Source: Glaciecola sp965660815 (GTDB lineage Bacteria > Pseudomonadota > Gammaproteobacteria > Enterobacterales > Alteromonadaceae). From it: a DNA stretch of 64,000 bases. Made by a program: the position numbers and the translations under genes. The notes beneath the pieces are model-generated. The model did no database searches. It was not told the DNA's origin and saw only the letters and a program-made list of their open reading frames with translations. Where the stretch lies: assembly GCA_965660815.1 (NCBI GenBank), contig CBFIBG010000003.1, positions 46,106-110,105 of the forward strand, in the 5' to 3' direction. Position 1 is the first letter of the stretch; each line of letters starts with the position of its first letter. This document shows positions 26,714 through 35,127 of this stretch, in pieces.

Positions 26714-28038
26714 AGTTGAATATCAGGAGTTTCCTCTTCCTTAAAAATTTTACGCAAGTGCGTTTTCCATTGTAAATATTGTTCTTGTGCTGTACCTTGA
26801 AGCTCCAATGTCTGGTCTTCAAATTCAATCACTGTTGGGCTGACGCTTAAATCCAACGCCTGTCCTTGCTCGTCTATCACTTCGCTATGAACCTTTAATC
26901 GCGCATTACTTTTAAAAGCTTCGTTAATCGCATAAATGGACCCTAATCCAGCCGCGACGGCGCCTAAATTCAAATCTGAATTATCGCTGCCTCTGTCTAT
27001 TCTATCAGACGCTTTTTTAACTAAGACCGCTGTTAAAATTGCTGCTCCAACGCCCAGAAGTGCTTGTGTGTTGCGTTTCGCTCTGGCTTCTCTCGCTGCT
27101 ATAATTTCGGGTAAAGTTTCTTCTTGCCATGTAGAATATGCGGTTTTAGTTTCTGCTTGAAATACCTCATAATTGTCTTGTAAGCGATCCACAAATAATA
27201 GTTCTTGTGCTCTTAAATCTCTTATTCTCTCAAGCATGGGATCATTTTCATCTGGTAAACCAGTAAGTTCGAACCGATAATAGGACTGTCCATTTTTTCT
27301 CTTTACTTCTGTAGATAAATATTGGTCGTAGCTTTCTGGAGAGTAGTAGCGTGCATATCGCATTAGAGACATATTTTTAATATACGTTTTTTCTTGGGTA
27401 GATAATTCTGCTAACAAAGACACTATGTAATCGCTGGCTTTTTTAAATACTGGTTGGTAGGGGTTTTTTCCCCTGTTTAACTGGTCTCGCATAAAACCCT
27501 TGGAGACTGTATGGTCAAACTTCTTTTGTCCCATAATCTCTCCAGTACTATTAACCACCATTACCTCAATTTCAACTTGTTCGCTGTCTGACGTAATAAT
27601 CTCGCCTAGCACGAACAAATCCGATGGCGTGCTAGCGTCTGGCACCACGCTAACACTGCCGAAGACTTTTCTTGCATCAAGCGCCTTTTTCATGTCTGCA
27701 GCAAAAAGTTTTGCTTCTGTTCGACGAAGTTGAGGCCATATCCCTTCCTCTTCTAACTCATCACCATCTAAGTCGCCGAATGAATCTACAGGTAAACCCG
27801 GATCGAACACTGGAATCGCGACGTCAAGAAACAGCTCTGCGTTTCTCAATTTAGAGTCGCGCAGACCGCTGCGAGTTTGTTCAATCGGACTAGGACCGAC
27901 TAATAAGGGGGCATCACTTGCATTTCCTCTATTTATCGAATTACAACCCGTAAGCATAATAACAGCGCTTAATATACCGAAAGTCGCCTGTTTGCTGAGC
28001 TTTATGAACGAAGATTGCTGCCTATCTGTTCTAATCAT
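26710..28038 (-). CDS. Lipoprotein of unknown function in envelope operon
   Basis: Protein of 442 residues with a lipoprotein signal ending 'LTGC' (Cys32). Asn follows the Cys, which favours outer membrane sorting. The first domain (about 45-215) has 'SKLRNAELFLDVAIPVFDPG' and 'DLFVLGEIITSDSEQVEIEV', a pattern that recalls LpoB/CsgG-type periplasmic lipoprotein domains, though only loosely. Around residues 330-380 are two short Gly/Ala-rich hydrophobic stretches ('ALLGVGAAILTAVLVKK', 'LNLGAVAAGLGSIYAI') that could insert in or pack against a membrane. The C-terminus has a beta-rich tail. The ATG follows AGGAAAA. It is second in the operon and translationally coupled to the third gene. It could be the outer membrane end of the machine. 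Confidence 0.75.
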   Translation of the reverse strand: MIRTDRQQSSFIKLSKQATFGILSAVIMLTGCNSINRGNASDAPLLVGPSPIEQTRSGLRDSKLRNAELFLDVAIPVFDPGLPVDSFGDLDGDELEEEGIWPQLRRTEAKLFAADMKKALDARKVFGSVSVVPDASTPSDLFVLGEIITSDSEQVEIEVMVVNSTGEIMGQKKFDHTVSKGFMRDQLNRGKNPYQPVFKKASDYIVSLLAELSTQEKTYIKNMSLMRYARYYSPESYDQYLSTEVKRKNGQSYYRFELTGLPDENDPMLERIRDLRAQELLFVDRLQDNYEVFQAETKTAYSTWQEETLPEIIAAREARAKRNTQALLGVGAAILTAVLVKKASDRIDRGSDNSDLNLGAVAAGLGSIYAINEAFKSNARLKVHSEVIDEQGQALDLSVSPTVIEFEDQTLELQGTAQEQYLQWKTHLRKIFKEEETPDIQL

Positions 28039-28056
28039 ATTGGTGGTTTTCCTATT

Positions 28057-28683
28057 TTACTGGCCACATTTATAGTTAGCATATTGCTGTTTCAATCCCT
28101 CTAGCATGCCGGGATCTGTGGTTTTCATAATCTCTTGATACAAAAGTTTACAAATAACTTTGTCGTTGTTTTTGGGTGGTATAAGGTCACGCGCAGTTGG
28201 CGTAGTGCCTTTTATATCGTTTTCTTTTGATGAATTTTTTTGATTGTCTATGGTTATTTCTTGACTTTCATTTATCAAACCTTCGGTTGATTGGGAATTA
28301 TTAACGTTTGATCCATTATTGTCTTGAGAAGTGCTTTCACCAGTTCCACCTTTCTCTCCTCCTAAGCCGCCACGTGTCATTTCTTGTTGAGCCACACTGA
28401 CACAGTGACTGAAACTATTCATCGATCTGTCTAAATTCTTATCGAGAAGGGCAATTCTTTCTTCTTTAGTCAGCAATGCTGGAGCAATTTCATCTATTCC
28501 CACTTGAGTACAATCGTAGGCACTTGTTGCAGAAATTTCTGACTGTAGGGATAACATTGTCGGCACTGTAAAAGCGGGTTGCGAAAATGTTGGTCCAGAA
28601 GGTAGGCTTAACACTAAGACACAAGCAACCCTAACGAAAGAGCTATTCGCGAAAGAAGACTTAGTGATGTTAATCTGCCTCAT
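28057..28683 (-). CDS. Secreted low-complexity protein, first gene of envelope operon
   Basis: I choose ATG 28683 (208 residues), because AAGGA lies seven bases upstream. A TTG further upstream would add eight residues. A signal peptide is visible (hydrophobic 'FVRVACVLVLSLPSGPTFS', cleavage likely near 'TFSQPA'). The mature protein has an N-terminal helical part with two Cys, a Gly/Ser/Asn-rich linker (about 100-160) and a conserved-looking C-terminal part 'VICKLLYQEIMKTTDPGMLE' with two more Cys near the end ('YKCG'). The four Cys could form disulfides in the periplasm. No family is recognised. The next gene starts 18 bases after its stop. Confidence 0.68.
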   Translation of the reverse strand: MRQINITKSSFANSSFVRVACVLVLSLPSGPTFSQPAFTVPTMLSLQSEISATSAYDCTQVGIDEIAPALLTKEERIALLDKNLDRSMNSFSHCVSVAQQEMTRGGLGGEKGGTGESTSQDNNGSNVNNSQSTEGLINESQEITIDNQKNSSKENDIKGTTPTARDLIPPKNNDKVICKLLYQEIMKTTDPGMLEGLKQQYANYKCGQ

Positions 28684-28707
28684 TTTTTCATCCTTTTTTA
28701 TTGCCAA

Positions 28708-29353
28708 AAAATTCTCCTGAAAACCACTATCTACTGTCGCTAAAGCTCAAGATTGAAGGTGTCTCGTATGCTCTGATAACGACCTAAACGGATATCTAGA
28801 CACATTCGGTAGATTATTAAGGCGCTAGCTTGCGCCAATTATGCACCTTAAATGCTATTTGCAGACCCTATATGCCAACCTTTAGTTCGGCAAGCACAAA
28901 GAATAATCCTTTGTTTAGAATATCACACATTAAAAAGGTTCAGATGGGCTAAAAGTAACAATTTGTGTAAGCGTGCGCTCTTTTAGTGGCGGCGTGAAAA
29001 CACGTCTGCGTATTGCGATAGCTTGTGTCAACATATATGCAGTAAACACGATAATAAAACGTGTTATTGCACCTTACTAATAATGAATACTCATTAAAGA
29101 TACGAGTGAAAAGATTTTTTGTATAGTTTAGTCATATTTTACGTTTAGTAGTATACTTATGAATCCAAATCGCAGTTATCATAAAGTCAAAATTTAGGTG
29201 CGTTAGCAGTCAAAGCAAGCAACTTGTTGAAAATGAACCTAACGTAATCTTGGAGCGAACATGACAGTTGCCGTTTGGATAAAAAGAATAATAAATTTAA
29301 TCATGCAGTAAAAGGTGTTGTTAATTCACATACCTTTTAAGGGGAAGCAAAAA
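28708..29353. other. Divergent promoter region between envelope operon and prsT-like gene
   Basis: About 650 bases without a large gene. It should hold the promoters of the minus-strand operon and the plus-strand TPR gene. A short hairpin GGCGC (28821-28825)/GCGCC (28832-28836) and small dyads near 28992-29065 are visible, none with a T-tract. A possible 16-codon leader frame (29261-29311) is listed separately. Confidence 0.35.
29261..29311 (+). CDS. Possible 16-residue leader peptide
   Basis: ATG at 29261 preceded by GGAG with good spacing ('TTGGAGCGAAC'), encoding MTVAVWIKRIINLIMQ and then TAA, 42 bases before the chosen start of the TPR lipoprotein. It could be a leader or uORF coupled to the next gene, or chance. 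Only the ribosome binding site supports it. Confidence 0.25.
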   Translation: MTVAVWIKRIINLIMQ

Positions 29354-32152
29354 ATGTGGCTGAATAATTTGGTTAGTATTTTGACCATGGATGTAAAGAG
29401 AGGTAGAGGCTTTTTTTTCGCGATTATAGCAGTGTGTTTACTATCAGCCTGTTCTGAAAAATCGCCCGAGGACTATTTAAACCAAGCGAAAACCTTTATT
29501 CAAAATGGCGATGATGCAGCCGCCGTCATTGAACTTAAAAATGCTATTCAGTCGGATCCTACAAACGCCGTTTTTCGATTTGAACTCGGTAAACTCTATG
29601 TCAGTCAACAAGACTTTGAGTCAGCGGAAAAAGAGCTTTCTAAAGCGTTGGAGCTAGGCTATCCCGAGCAACAGATAGTCCCATTATTATCAGAAGCCTA
29701 TCAAAGAGTAGGGGCAAATGTCGCTCTTGTAGAGTTAAAGGTAGATGAACAAGCATTAACCACGCCTGAAAGGCTCGAGCTAAACTTTAGAAAATTACAA
29801 TCGCTACTAGCATTAGCCAAATTAAGCGAAGCCTCTACTCTTATTGAAGATATGAGCAAATTAGAGTCAAGCTCTATTTACAAAGACCTGATCAGTGCGC
29901 ATAAATTTCTAATACAAGAAGACGTTACTACCGCGCTTGAAAAAGCCTTGTTCATATACGAAAAAGCGCCCCTGAATAGAGATGTTTTGAATTTTACTGC
30001 AAGGCTATATCAATTAAATCAAGAGAAAGAGAAAGCGGCCGAAGTTTACGAAGATTATATTAAAGTGGCCAATGACGACATTGAAGCTAAATTTCTACTA
30101 GCAGGTTTGCTTGTGGAAATAGGGGAAATGGATAAAGCTGAAGTAATTGTCGATGAACTTTTGACTGTGAGCGAAACAAATGCGTTTCTCAATCAACTCA
30201 AAGGCACTATTCGGTCTGCTAACGAAGATTATAAAAATGGCCTACTGTATAGTGAGCGAGCTATTCAATTCGGCCGCAACGATCCAAAACTTCGCCTAAT
30301 TGCAGGGTTCTCTGCATATCGACTTGACGATTTTGAAAAAGCAATTTTCCACTTTTCAGACGTAGAAAGAATTTTGGCAGATGGCCACCCTGCCTTGCGA
30401 TTTTTAGTGGTAAGTTACCTTAGGAGCAATCAAGCATCGTTGGCTATCGACCTTTTGCCAAGACTTGGTGACTTAAGAGAAGACGATGCTGGTTTGTTAT
30501 CAAGAGCAGCCTACGATTTGTTGTTGCAAGGTAATGTAGATGCAGCCAAAAGCATAATTGAACGAGCTGAGGAACTATCGACTGAATCAGACGACTTACT
30601 TCGATTAGGGCTTCTTCAATATTCAATAAACGATGAGCAAGGCATAAACAACCTCCAAAGAGCAGTTTCTCAATCCCCTGAATCAATTATTGCTAATACT
30701 AGCCTTTCTGCAGCTTACTTGAATACTGGCGAGTTAGAAAAGGCATTAGAATTGGCTAAAATCTGGAAACAAGCAAGCAAAGATATGGTGGAGCCCTATT
30801 TGCTAGAAGCTGAAATATTGCAACGCCAGAGAAATTTTAAAGAAGCTTACCAAGTATTAGAAAATGTTGAGTCCTTTGCCCCGAAAAACCCAGCTTTGTT
30901 AGTTGCTCAGTTAAGATTTTTTACTAGACAAAGCCAAGCCGAAGCGGCTTTGGATAAGGCCAATGAATTACTCCAAGTAGAGCCCGACAACTTAGTAGGG
31001 CTAGCCGGCTACTTTTATATTCATCACCAACAAAACAATACTCTAAAAGGTCTCAACAGAGTAAAGACAGCCTTTGACACTAATCCTTCAAATTACGACC
31101 TAGCACTTTTACTTGGACGAGTAGCCTTAATAGCTAATGATTCAAAGCTTAGTCTTAGTGCACTTAACACTATTACTCCTAACCGACAAGCGACGTCAGA
31201 ATTTTGGACTTTAAAGGGAGAAGCGCTAGAGCAAGATAATCAGATAGATGCTGCTGAAAAGCACTATGAGGCATGGCATAAAATATCCCCATATAATGAG
31301 GCTGCGATCGTTGGACAATTGAAAATACTTAACGACAAACGAGAGTACAGTAAAGCGAATGATTTAGCCGACAATTTTTTGTTGAGAAAAGATAACTCTC
31401 AAATCAGAATCCTCAACGCGCATTTTTACGCAATGCAAAACGATAGCGCTAATGCGAAGAAGATGTTAGCCGGACTTGAAGACAGGTTTATGGTAAATCC
31501 TTTTGTGCAAAGCGTATTGGCAAAGATTGATTTACAGGAAGGGAACTTCGCAAGTGCATTAGAAAATGCATCTGCAGCATACGAGGGCGCTAAAACAAGT
31601 GAAAATTTATTCCTTTTAGTACGTTCATTGCAAAGCAATAGAAGAGCGTCTCAAATAAATAAGGTCATTGGCGCGCACATTCAGCAATTCCCAGACGACT
31701 TGAGCGTTAAGTTGTTATACGCAGAACGATTGATTAGAACCGATGTGAATAAAGCAATCGAACTTTATAAAGAAATTGAGCAATCTGCACCTAATAACTT
31801 CCTAGCGTTAAATAATCTAGGCTTTTTATTAATGACTAAAGGTGAACTTGATGATGCCTTGCAGTTTGCAGAACGTGCGTATAAGTTGGAACCCAACAAT
31901 ATTGGCATCGTCGACACCTATGCCCAGGTGCTGGTCCAACGTGGTGAGCTAGAACGAGCAGTAGAGGTTTACAGCAGCGTTATGGATGATAGCGTAAATA
32001 ACGAGGACATCGTTCTTAATTACATAGAAGCGCTACTTAAAAATGGATCTACCGTATTAGCTAAGAGAAGGCTCAATACACGCGACTTCAGAAGCCCTCT
32101 TTCGACAATACGAATAAGAGAATTACGTGATACTTATAATCTAGACATGTAA
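29354..32152 (+). CDS. PEP-CTERM system TPR-repeat lipoprotein, PrsT-like
   Basis: Protein of 932 residues from the ATG at 29354, chosen because AAGGGGAAG precedes it. An in-frame TTG at 29315 is less likely. The signal ends in a lipobox 'LSAC', followed by 'SEKSPEDYLNQAKTFIQNGD', a start typical of the XrtA/PEP-CTERM TPR lipoprotein family PrsT (about 900 residues). Some 20 TPR-like repeats fill the rest (e.g. 'FRFELGKLYVSQQDFESAEK', 'ALNNLGFLLMTKGELDDALQ'). PrsT proteins are linked to exosortase-dependent surface sorting and exopolysaccharide export. Two predicted PEP-CTERM substrates lie within 9 kb. No exosortase or eps gene is in the window. Confidence 0.85.
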   Translation: MWLNNLVSILTMDVKRGRGFFFAIIAVCLLSACSEKSPEDYLNQAKTFIQNGDDAAAVIELKNAIQSDPTNAVFRFELGKLYVSQQDFESAEKELSKALELGYPEQQIVPLLSEAYQRVGANVALVELKVDEQALTTPERLELNFRKLQSLLALAKLSEASTLIEDMSKLESSSIYKDLISAHKFLIQEDVTTALEKALFIYEKAPLNRDVLNFTARLYQLNQEKEKAAEVYEDYIKVANDDIEAKFLLAGLLVEIGEMDKAEVIVDELLTVSETNAFLNQLKGTIRSANEDYKNGLLYSERAIQFGRNDPKLRLIAGFSAYRLDDFEKAIFHFSDVERILADGHPALRFLVVSYLRSNQASLAIDLLPRLGDLREDDAGLLSRAAYDLLLQGNVDAAKSIIERAEELSTESDDLLRLGLLQYSINDEQGINNLQRAVSQSPESIIANTSLSAAYLNTGELEKALELAKIWKQASKDMVEPYLLEAEILQRQRNFKEAYQVLENVESFAPKNPALLVAQLRFFTRQSQAEAALDKANELLQVEPDNLVGLAGYFYIHHQQNNTLKGLNRVKTAFDTNPSNYDLALLLGRVALIANDSKLSLSALNTITPNRQATSEFWTLKGEALEQDNQIDAAEKHYEAWHKISPYNEAAIVGQLKILNDKREYSKANDLADNFLLRKDNSQIRILNAHFYAMQNDSANAKKMLAGLEDRFMVNPFVQSVLAKIDLQEGNFASALENASAAYEGAKTSENLFLLVRSLQSNRRASQINKVIGAHIQQFPDDLSVKLLYAERLIRTDVNKAIELYKEIEQSAPNNFLALNNLGFLLMTKGELDDALQFAERAYKLEPNNIGIVDTYAQVLVQRGELERAVEVYSSVMDDSVNNEDIVLNYIEALLKNGSTVLAKRRLNTRDFRSPLSTIRIRELRDTYNLDM

Positions 32153-32167
32153 ATATTGATAACCCAT

Positions 32168-32210
32168 ATTTCAGGGTAAGCTATTTATGTAGTTTAACCT
32201 GAAATTTTTT
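32168..32210 (+). terminator. Terminator after prsT-like gene
   Basis: ATTTCAGG (32168-32175) pairs with CCTGAAAT (32198-32205) across a 22-base loop, and the run TTTTTT (32205-32210) follows. It lies 15 bases past the stop codon. Confidence 0.7.
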
Positions 32211-32266
32211 CTGTAATTAGAAAAACATCATCAATAGATGAAACATTTGTTAAGAAAAGCACTTTT

Positions 32267-33082
32267 TCAATCGGTATTTTCCTTTGGGCCCACGAACCTA
32301 TTGGCTAACTCAACTGCTTTTTGTCGGTGGTAATCGATTACTTCGCTCATTTGTCCGGATGCTATAAATTCACTAATATGATGATTAATTAAAGTCAGTG
32401 ATCGTTGATGCTTCGGATGAAATGCAAAAACAAAGTCAGATTGGTCGACCAAAAAAGTAGAGCGATAAACTCTATTACCAAGTGAGTTTTTTTCGATAAT
32501 AGCGTCTGCGACAAATTCATTGGTAGCAACATAATGACATCGCCCGCGAAGCAGTAAATTGAATGATATCTCTTCGCTAGAACTGTCAATTCGATTAGCT
32601 AATCCAGACTCAAAATATTTTTCCAACTTTGGGTAAGTGAAACCTTGTTGGGTACAAACTTTCTTGCGGTCTACAGCATCTTTAATATTTTTTGCAGTAT
32701 CCGGCCCCAATGTATATAGGAATTCTCTATGAACATAAATTGGCTGTGAAAACGCTTACTTTTCGGGATGTTCTAACCAATTAGGGGAAATTATTGTAAA
32801 GTCAACGTTTCCAAGGTAGAGCTCTAACTCACCTCTTTTTCGACTTATGAGTTTTACAGTAATAGTTTGAGAGAACTCATTGGAAAAACTCTTTAAAACC
32901 TCCGCGACTATACCATCATGCTCATTTATATCTGATAAATTTTGAGTATGCTTAGATGTATAGATGATAGGATCTAAAAACAAAGACCACGTGAACATAG
33001 TCAAATGCTTTTCAGAGTTAGCGTTAGTAGATGCGCTAATCCCAGAAATCAGAGCAAATAAACAAACTTTAACGAAATTCAT
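32267..33082 (-). pseudogene. Periplasmic solute-binding protein (SBP family 3-like) broken by in-frame stop
   Basis: A single minus-strand frame encodes an exported protein of about 270 residues (signal 'VKVCLFALISGISASTNA') of the type-3 solute-binding or amino acid sensor fold: 'DFTIISPNWLEHPEK', then 'YTLGPDTAKNIKDAVDRKKV' and later 'SSSEEISFNLLLRGRCHYVA' and 'FHPKHQRSLTLINHHISEFI'. One TAA at 32758-32756 interrupts it directly after '...EHPEK'. The same frame then continues 'AFSQPIYVHREFLYTLGPD' without any shift, so it is a simple nonsense mutation rather than two genes. Start is ATG 33082. An in-frame TTG at 33091 is the alternative. It could also be a sequencing error. No transporter genes are adjacent. 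Confidence 0.8.
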
Positions 33083-33411
33083 AAATCTCAATACAGTTAT
33101 CCAATTGTAATGTAAGTGACGGTAACTGCCTATACACCTTTGATATTGCCCTTTCTATTGGACTGAGCATAGAAGTCGGATTTTACAGGTCTAGAGTAGT
33201 AATTAACAGGGTTTATAGTTAAATCACAAACGAATTCATTTTAATGATAACAATGAAATGAAGAAGAGCTTATCGATTGCCACTAAACACTGTGGAAATA
33301 TGTTTAAATGGATCCAAGTAGTTAAATTTTTGATTCATCAAATATTTTTGATACCAAACTTCTATAAAAATTCGAACCAAAAATGGGAGTTCTAACCATT
33401 TAAAAATGATT
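33083..33411. other. Intergenic region upstream of broken solute-binding gene
   Basis: AT-rich stretch between the pseudogene start and the terminator of the trypsin-like gene. I see no coding signal or repeat in it. It would have held the promoter of the broken gene. Confidence 0.3.
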
Positions 33412-33440
33412 AAAAAAAAATCCCACCGAAAGGTGGGATT
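33412..33440 (-). terminator. Strong terminator after trypsin-like gene
   Basis: On the minus strand AATCCCACC pairs with GGTGGGATT (33419-33427 with 33432-33440) across a four-base loop, followed by a run of nine T residues (the A-run at 33412-33420 on the plus strand). It lies about 30 bases after the stop codon of the protease gene. Confidence 0.92.
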
Positions 33441-33470
33441 TAATCGTTATATCTTAGCGTATATGTTTGA

Positions 33471-34673
33471 TTAGCTTCGAATTTTACGACGAAGGCCCAT
33501 TAACGCTAGCGGAGCAAGTAAGAAAGCGATACCTGCTGGCGCTGAAACCTGCTGCATACCACTTACAATGTCGTCGATCCAAGCGAGGTACGGCGCATAA
33601 ATGTTGCCACCAAAACCAGAACCGAAACTACCGTCTCCAGAACCGAAGGTATTGTTACCAATTAGTTCATATTGGCCGCTCATTTCGTTAAATACGAACG
33701 AAGGACCGCCTGAGTCGCCACCGCCGATATTCGCTTCAAAGAATTCTGCGGCAAAATCATTACCCAAAACCGGACCACAAACATTAACTGCTGCGCAGAA
33801 GAAATCCTGTAACACACCATTTTCGTCAACGCCATCAAAGTCTGCACGCCATACTTCACCAAATGAACCAACGCCTGCACAAGCAGCAGTGTTTGTATAG
33901 CCACCCGGTTGCGTCACCGTTTCATCGTCACACTCGAATAACTCTGGAATATTAAAACCAAAACGTTTAACAAAGAAATCGGGGGCTGCCGCATCGCCTT
34001 CTATGCCATTACCACCAGTTCCATGACCGACCATTTTCCAAATTTGGTCGCCGGATAGTTCTTCACCACCACGATAAAACTCGTGTATTGCAACGCCGTC
34101 TGGAATATCAGTAGGCAGAGTTAATATAGCGATATCGTCACCTAAACATTGACTACCGAATCCCGGGGTGTCTCCCGGTCCACAAATACCAAAACCTGCA
34201 TAGTCAGGGTGTATAACAACTTCAGTAGCGGTAACTAAACTTTCATCAGAGCTGCCCGTGAACCAATCGCCACCGTCATTAAATACGACGCGTACATCTT
34301 GATTGGGATTAGAAATATCAATTTCGCTTCCGTCAGGATTATCCAAACAGTGAGCCGCAGTTACTACATGACGTTTACTTATAACAGTACCAGTACAGAT
34401 AAAACTGCCACCATCTTCATAGCGAGTGTTAATACTGACAACACCTGTGAATTCACCCGCGGGAACAACTGGAGCCAAATCGCCAGGATTTCCACCGGCT
34501 AAAATTTTGGGATCCACCTCTCCGCTGATAGATGGGGTATTTGGATTGATTATAGATTTAACCTCTCCTTTCATGTTACTTACGTTCAACAGGCCGGCGT
34601 TAGACACTAAAGGAGCAGCTAGAATAGCGGCACCTATAAGCAGTTTAGATTTGTTCAACTTCAACGTTTTCAT
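33471..34673 (-). CDS. Secreted trypsin-like serine protease with PEP-CTERM-type sorting tail
   Basis: Protein of 400 residues. The signal peptide ends near 'SNAG' (residue 26). The S1 catalytic triad is visible: His in 'VVTAAHCLD', Asp in 'GDDIAILTL' and Ser in 'GGGDSGGPS', with paired cysteines around them. The last 25 residues, 'QVSAPAGIAFLLAPLALMG' then 'LRRKIRS', are a short VSAP motif, one hydrophobic helix and a basic end. This is the exosortase sorting signal (PEP-CTERM) in the Ser-Ala variant often seen in Alteromonadales. The GlyGly-CTERM motif common in Vibrio trypsins is absent. It should be exported, processed by an exosortase and displayed or released. It is a single gene with a strong terminator. 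Confidence 0.9.
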   Translation of the reverse strand: MKTLKLNKSKLLIGAAILAAPLVSNAGLLNVSNMKGEVKSIINPNTPSISGEVDPKILAGGNPGDLAPVVPAGEFTGVVSINTRYEDGGSFICTGTVISKRHVVTAAHCLDNPDGSEIDISNPNQDVRVVFNDGGDWFTGSSDESLVTATEVVIHPDYAGFGICGPGDTPGFGSQCLGDDIAILTLPTDIPDGVAIHEFYRGGEELSGDQIWKMVGHGTGGNGIEGDAAAPDFFVKRFGFNIPELFECDDETVTQPGGYTNTAACAGVGSFGEVWRADFDGVDENGVLQDFFCAAVNVCGPVLGNDFAAEFFEANIGGGDSGGPSFVFNEMSGQYELIGNNTFGSGDGSFGSGFGGNIYAPYLAWIDDIVSGMQQVSAPAGIAFLLAPLALMGLRRKIRS

Positions 34674-35043
34674 AGACTTCTATTATCCTTTTTATTTTGT
34701 TGAGTTAGAACAACAGCATAAATTGATCCAGTATTAGCTGATATACCATCTCAATTTATATATGCCTGTTTTAAATGGATTTTTATTAAAAAAAAGGTGT
34801 GGAATGTTATGCACAAACATAATCATTGATGAACATGTAAAATTTACTGACACCTAGGTGGTTGATTTACAGTCTTAATTTATAGTTATTATTGAGAGTA
34901 TTTACTTAACGTATAGTGCAAGATTATCACTACATTATTTTTCTTGTCCTCTAATTTTAAGACGATGGGATTATAAGTCCTGTTCGCTTTAACACATAAA
35001 TGTATAAGGTAGTGACAAGCAGCAAGTAGTGTAAAATTTTTTG
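34674..35043. other. Intergenic region upstream of trypsin-like gene
   Basis: About 370 bases, very AT-rich, holding the promoter of the minus-strand protease gene. An A-run (34789-34796) is visible. I see no ORF or strong dyad here. The large hairpin at its right end is listed separately. Confidence 0.3.
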
Positions 35044-35076
35044 ACACAGATTGGCGAGCTGTTCGCCAATCTGTGT
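35044..35076. terminator. 14-bp perfect hairpin downstream of ilvD
   Basis: ACACAGATTGGCGA (35044-35057) pairs perfectly with TCGCCAATCTGTGT (35063-35076) with a five-base loop. It lies about 50 bases after the ilvD stop. On the minus strand it is followed by CAAAAAATTTT rather than T's, and on the plus strand by TTGTTCCC. It is a very stable structure, probably ending or protecting the ilvD transcript, but not a textbook terminator. Confidence 0.6.
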
Positions 35077-35127
35077 TTGTTCCCTTTAAAAACTGGGGGT
35101 AAGCGTAATAAAATATGACTGGGCCAC

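Noticed and set aside
32267..32710. Separate 147-residue gene starting at TTG
   Set aside because: It is the downstream half of the solute-binding protein in the same frame as the upstream half, separated only by one TAA.
33471..34673. GlyGly-CTERM (rhombosortase) tail on the trypsin-like protease
   Set aside because: There is no Gly-Gly motif before the hydrophobic helix. The tail reads VSAP, then a helix and RRK, the PEP-CTERM layout.
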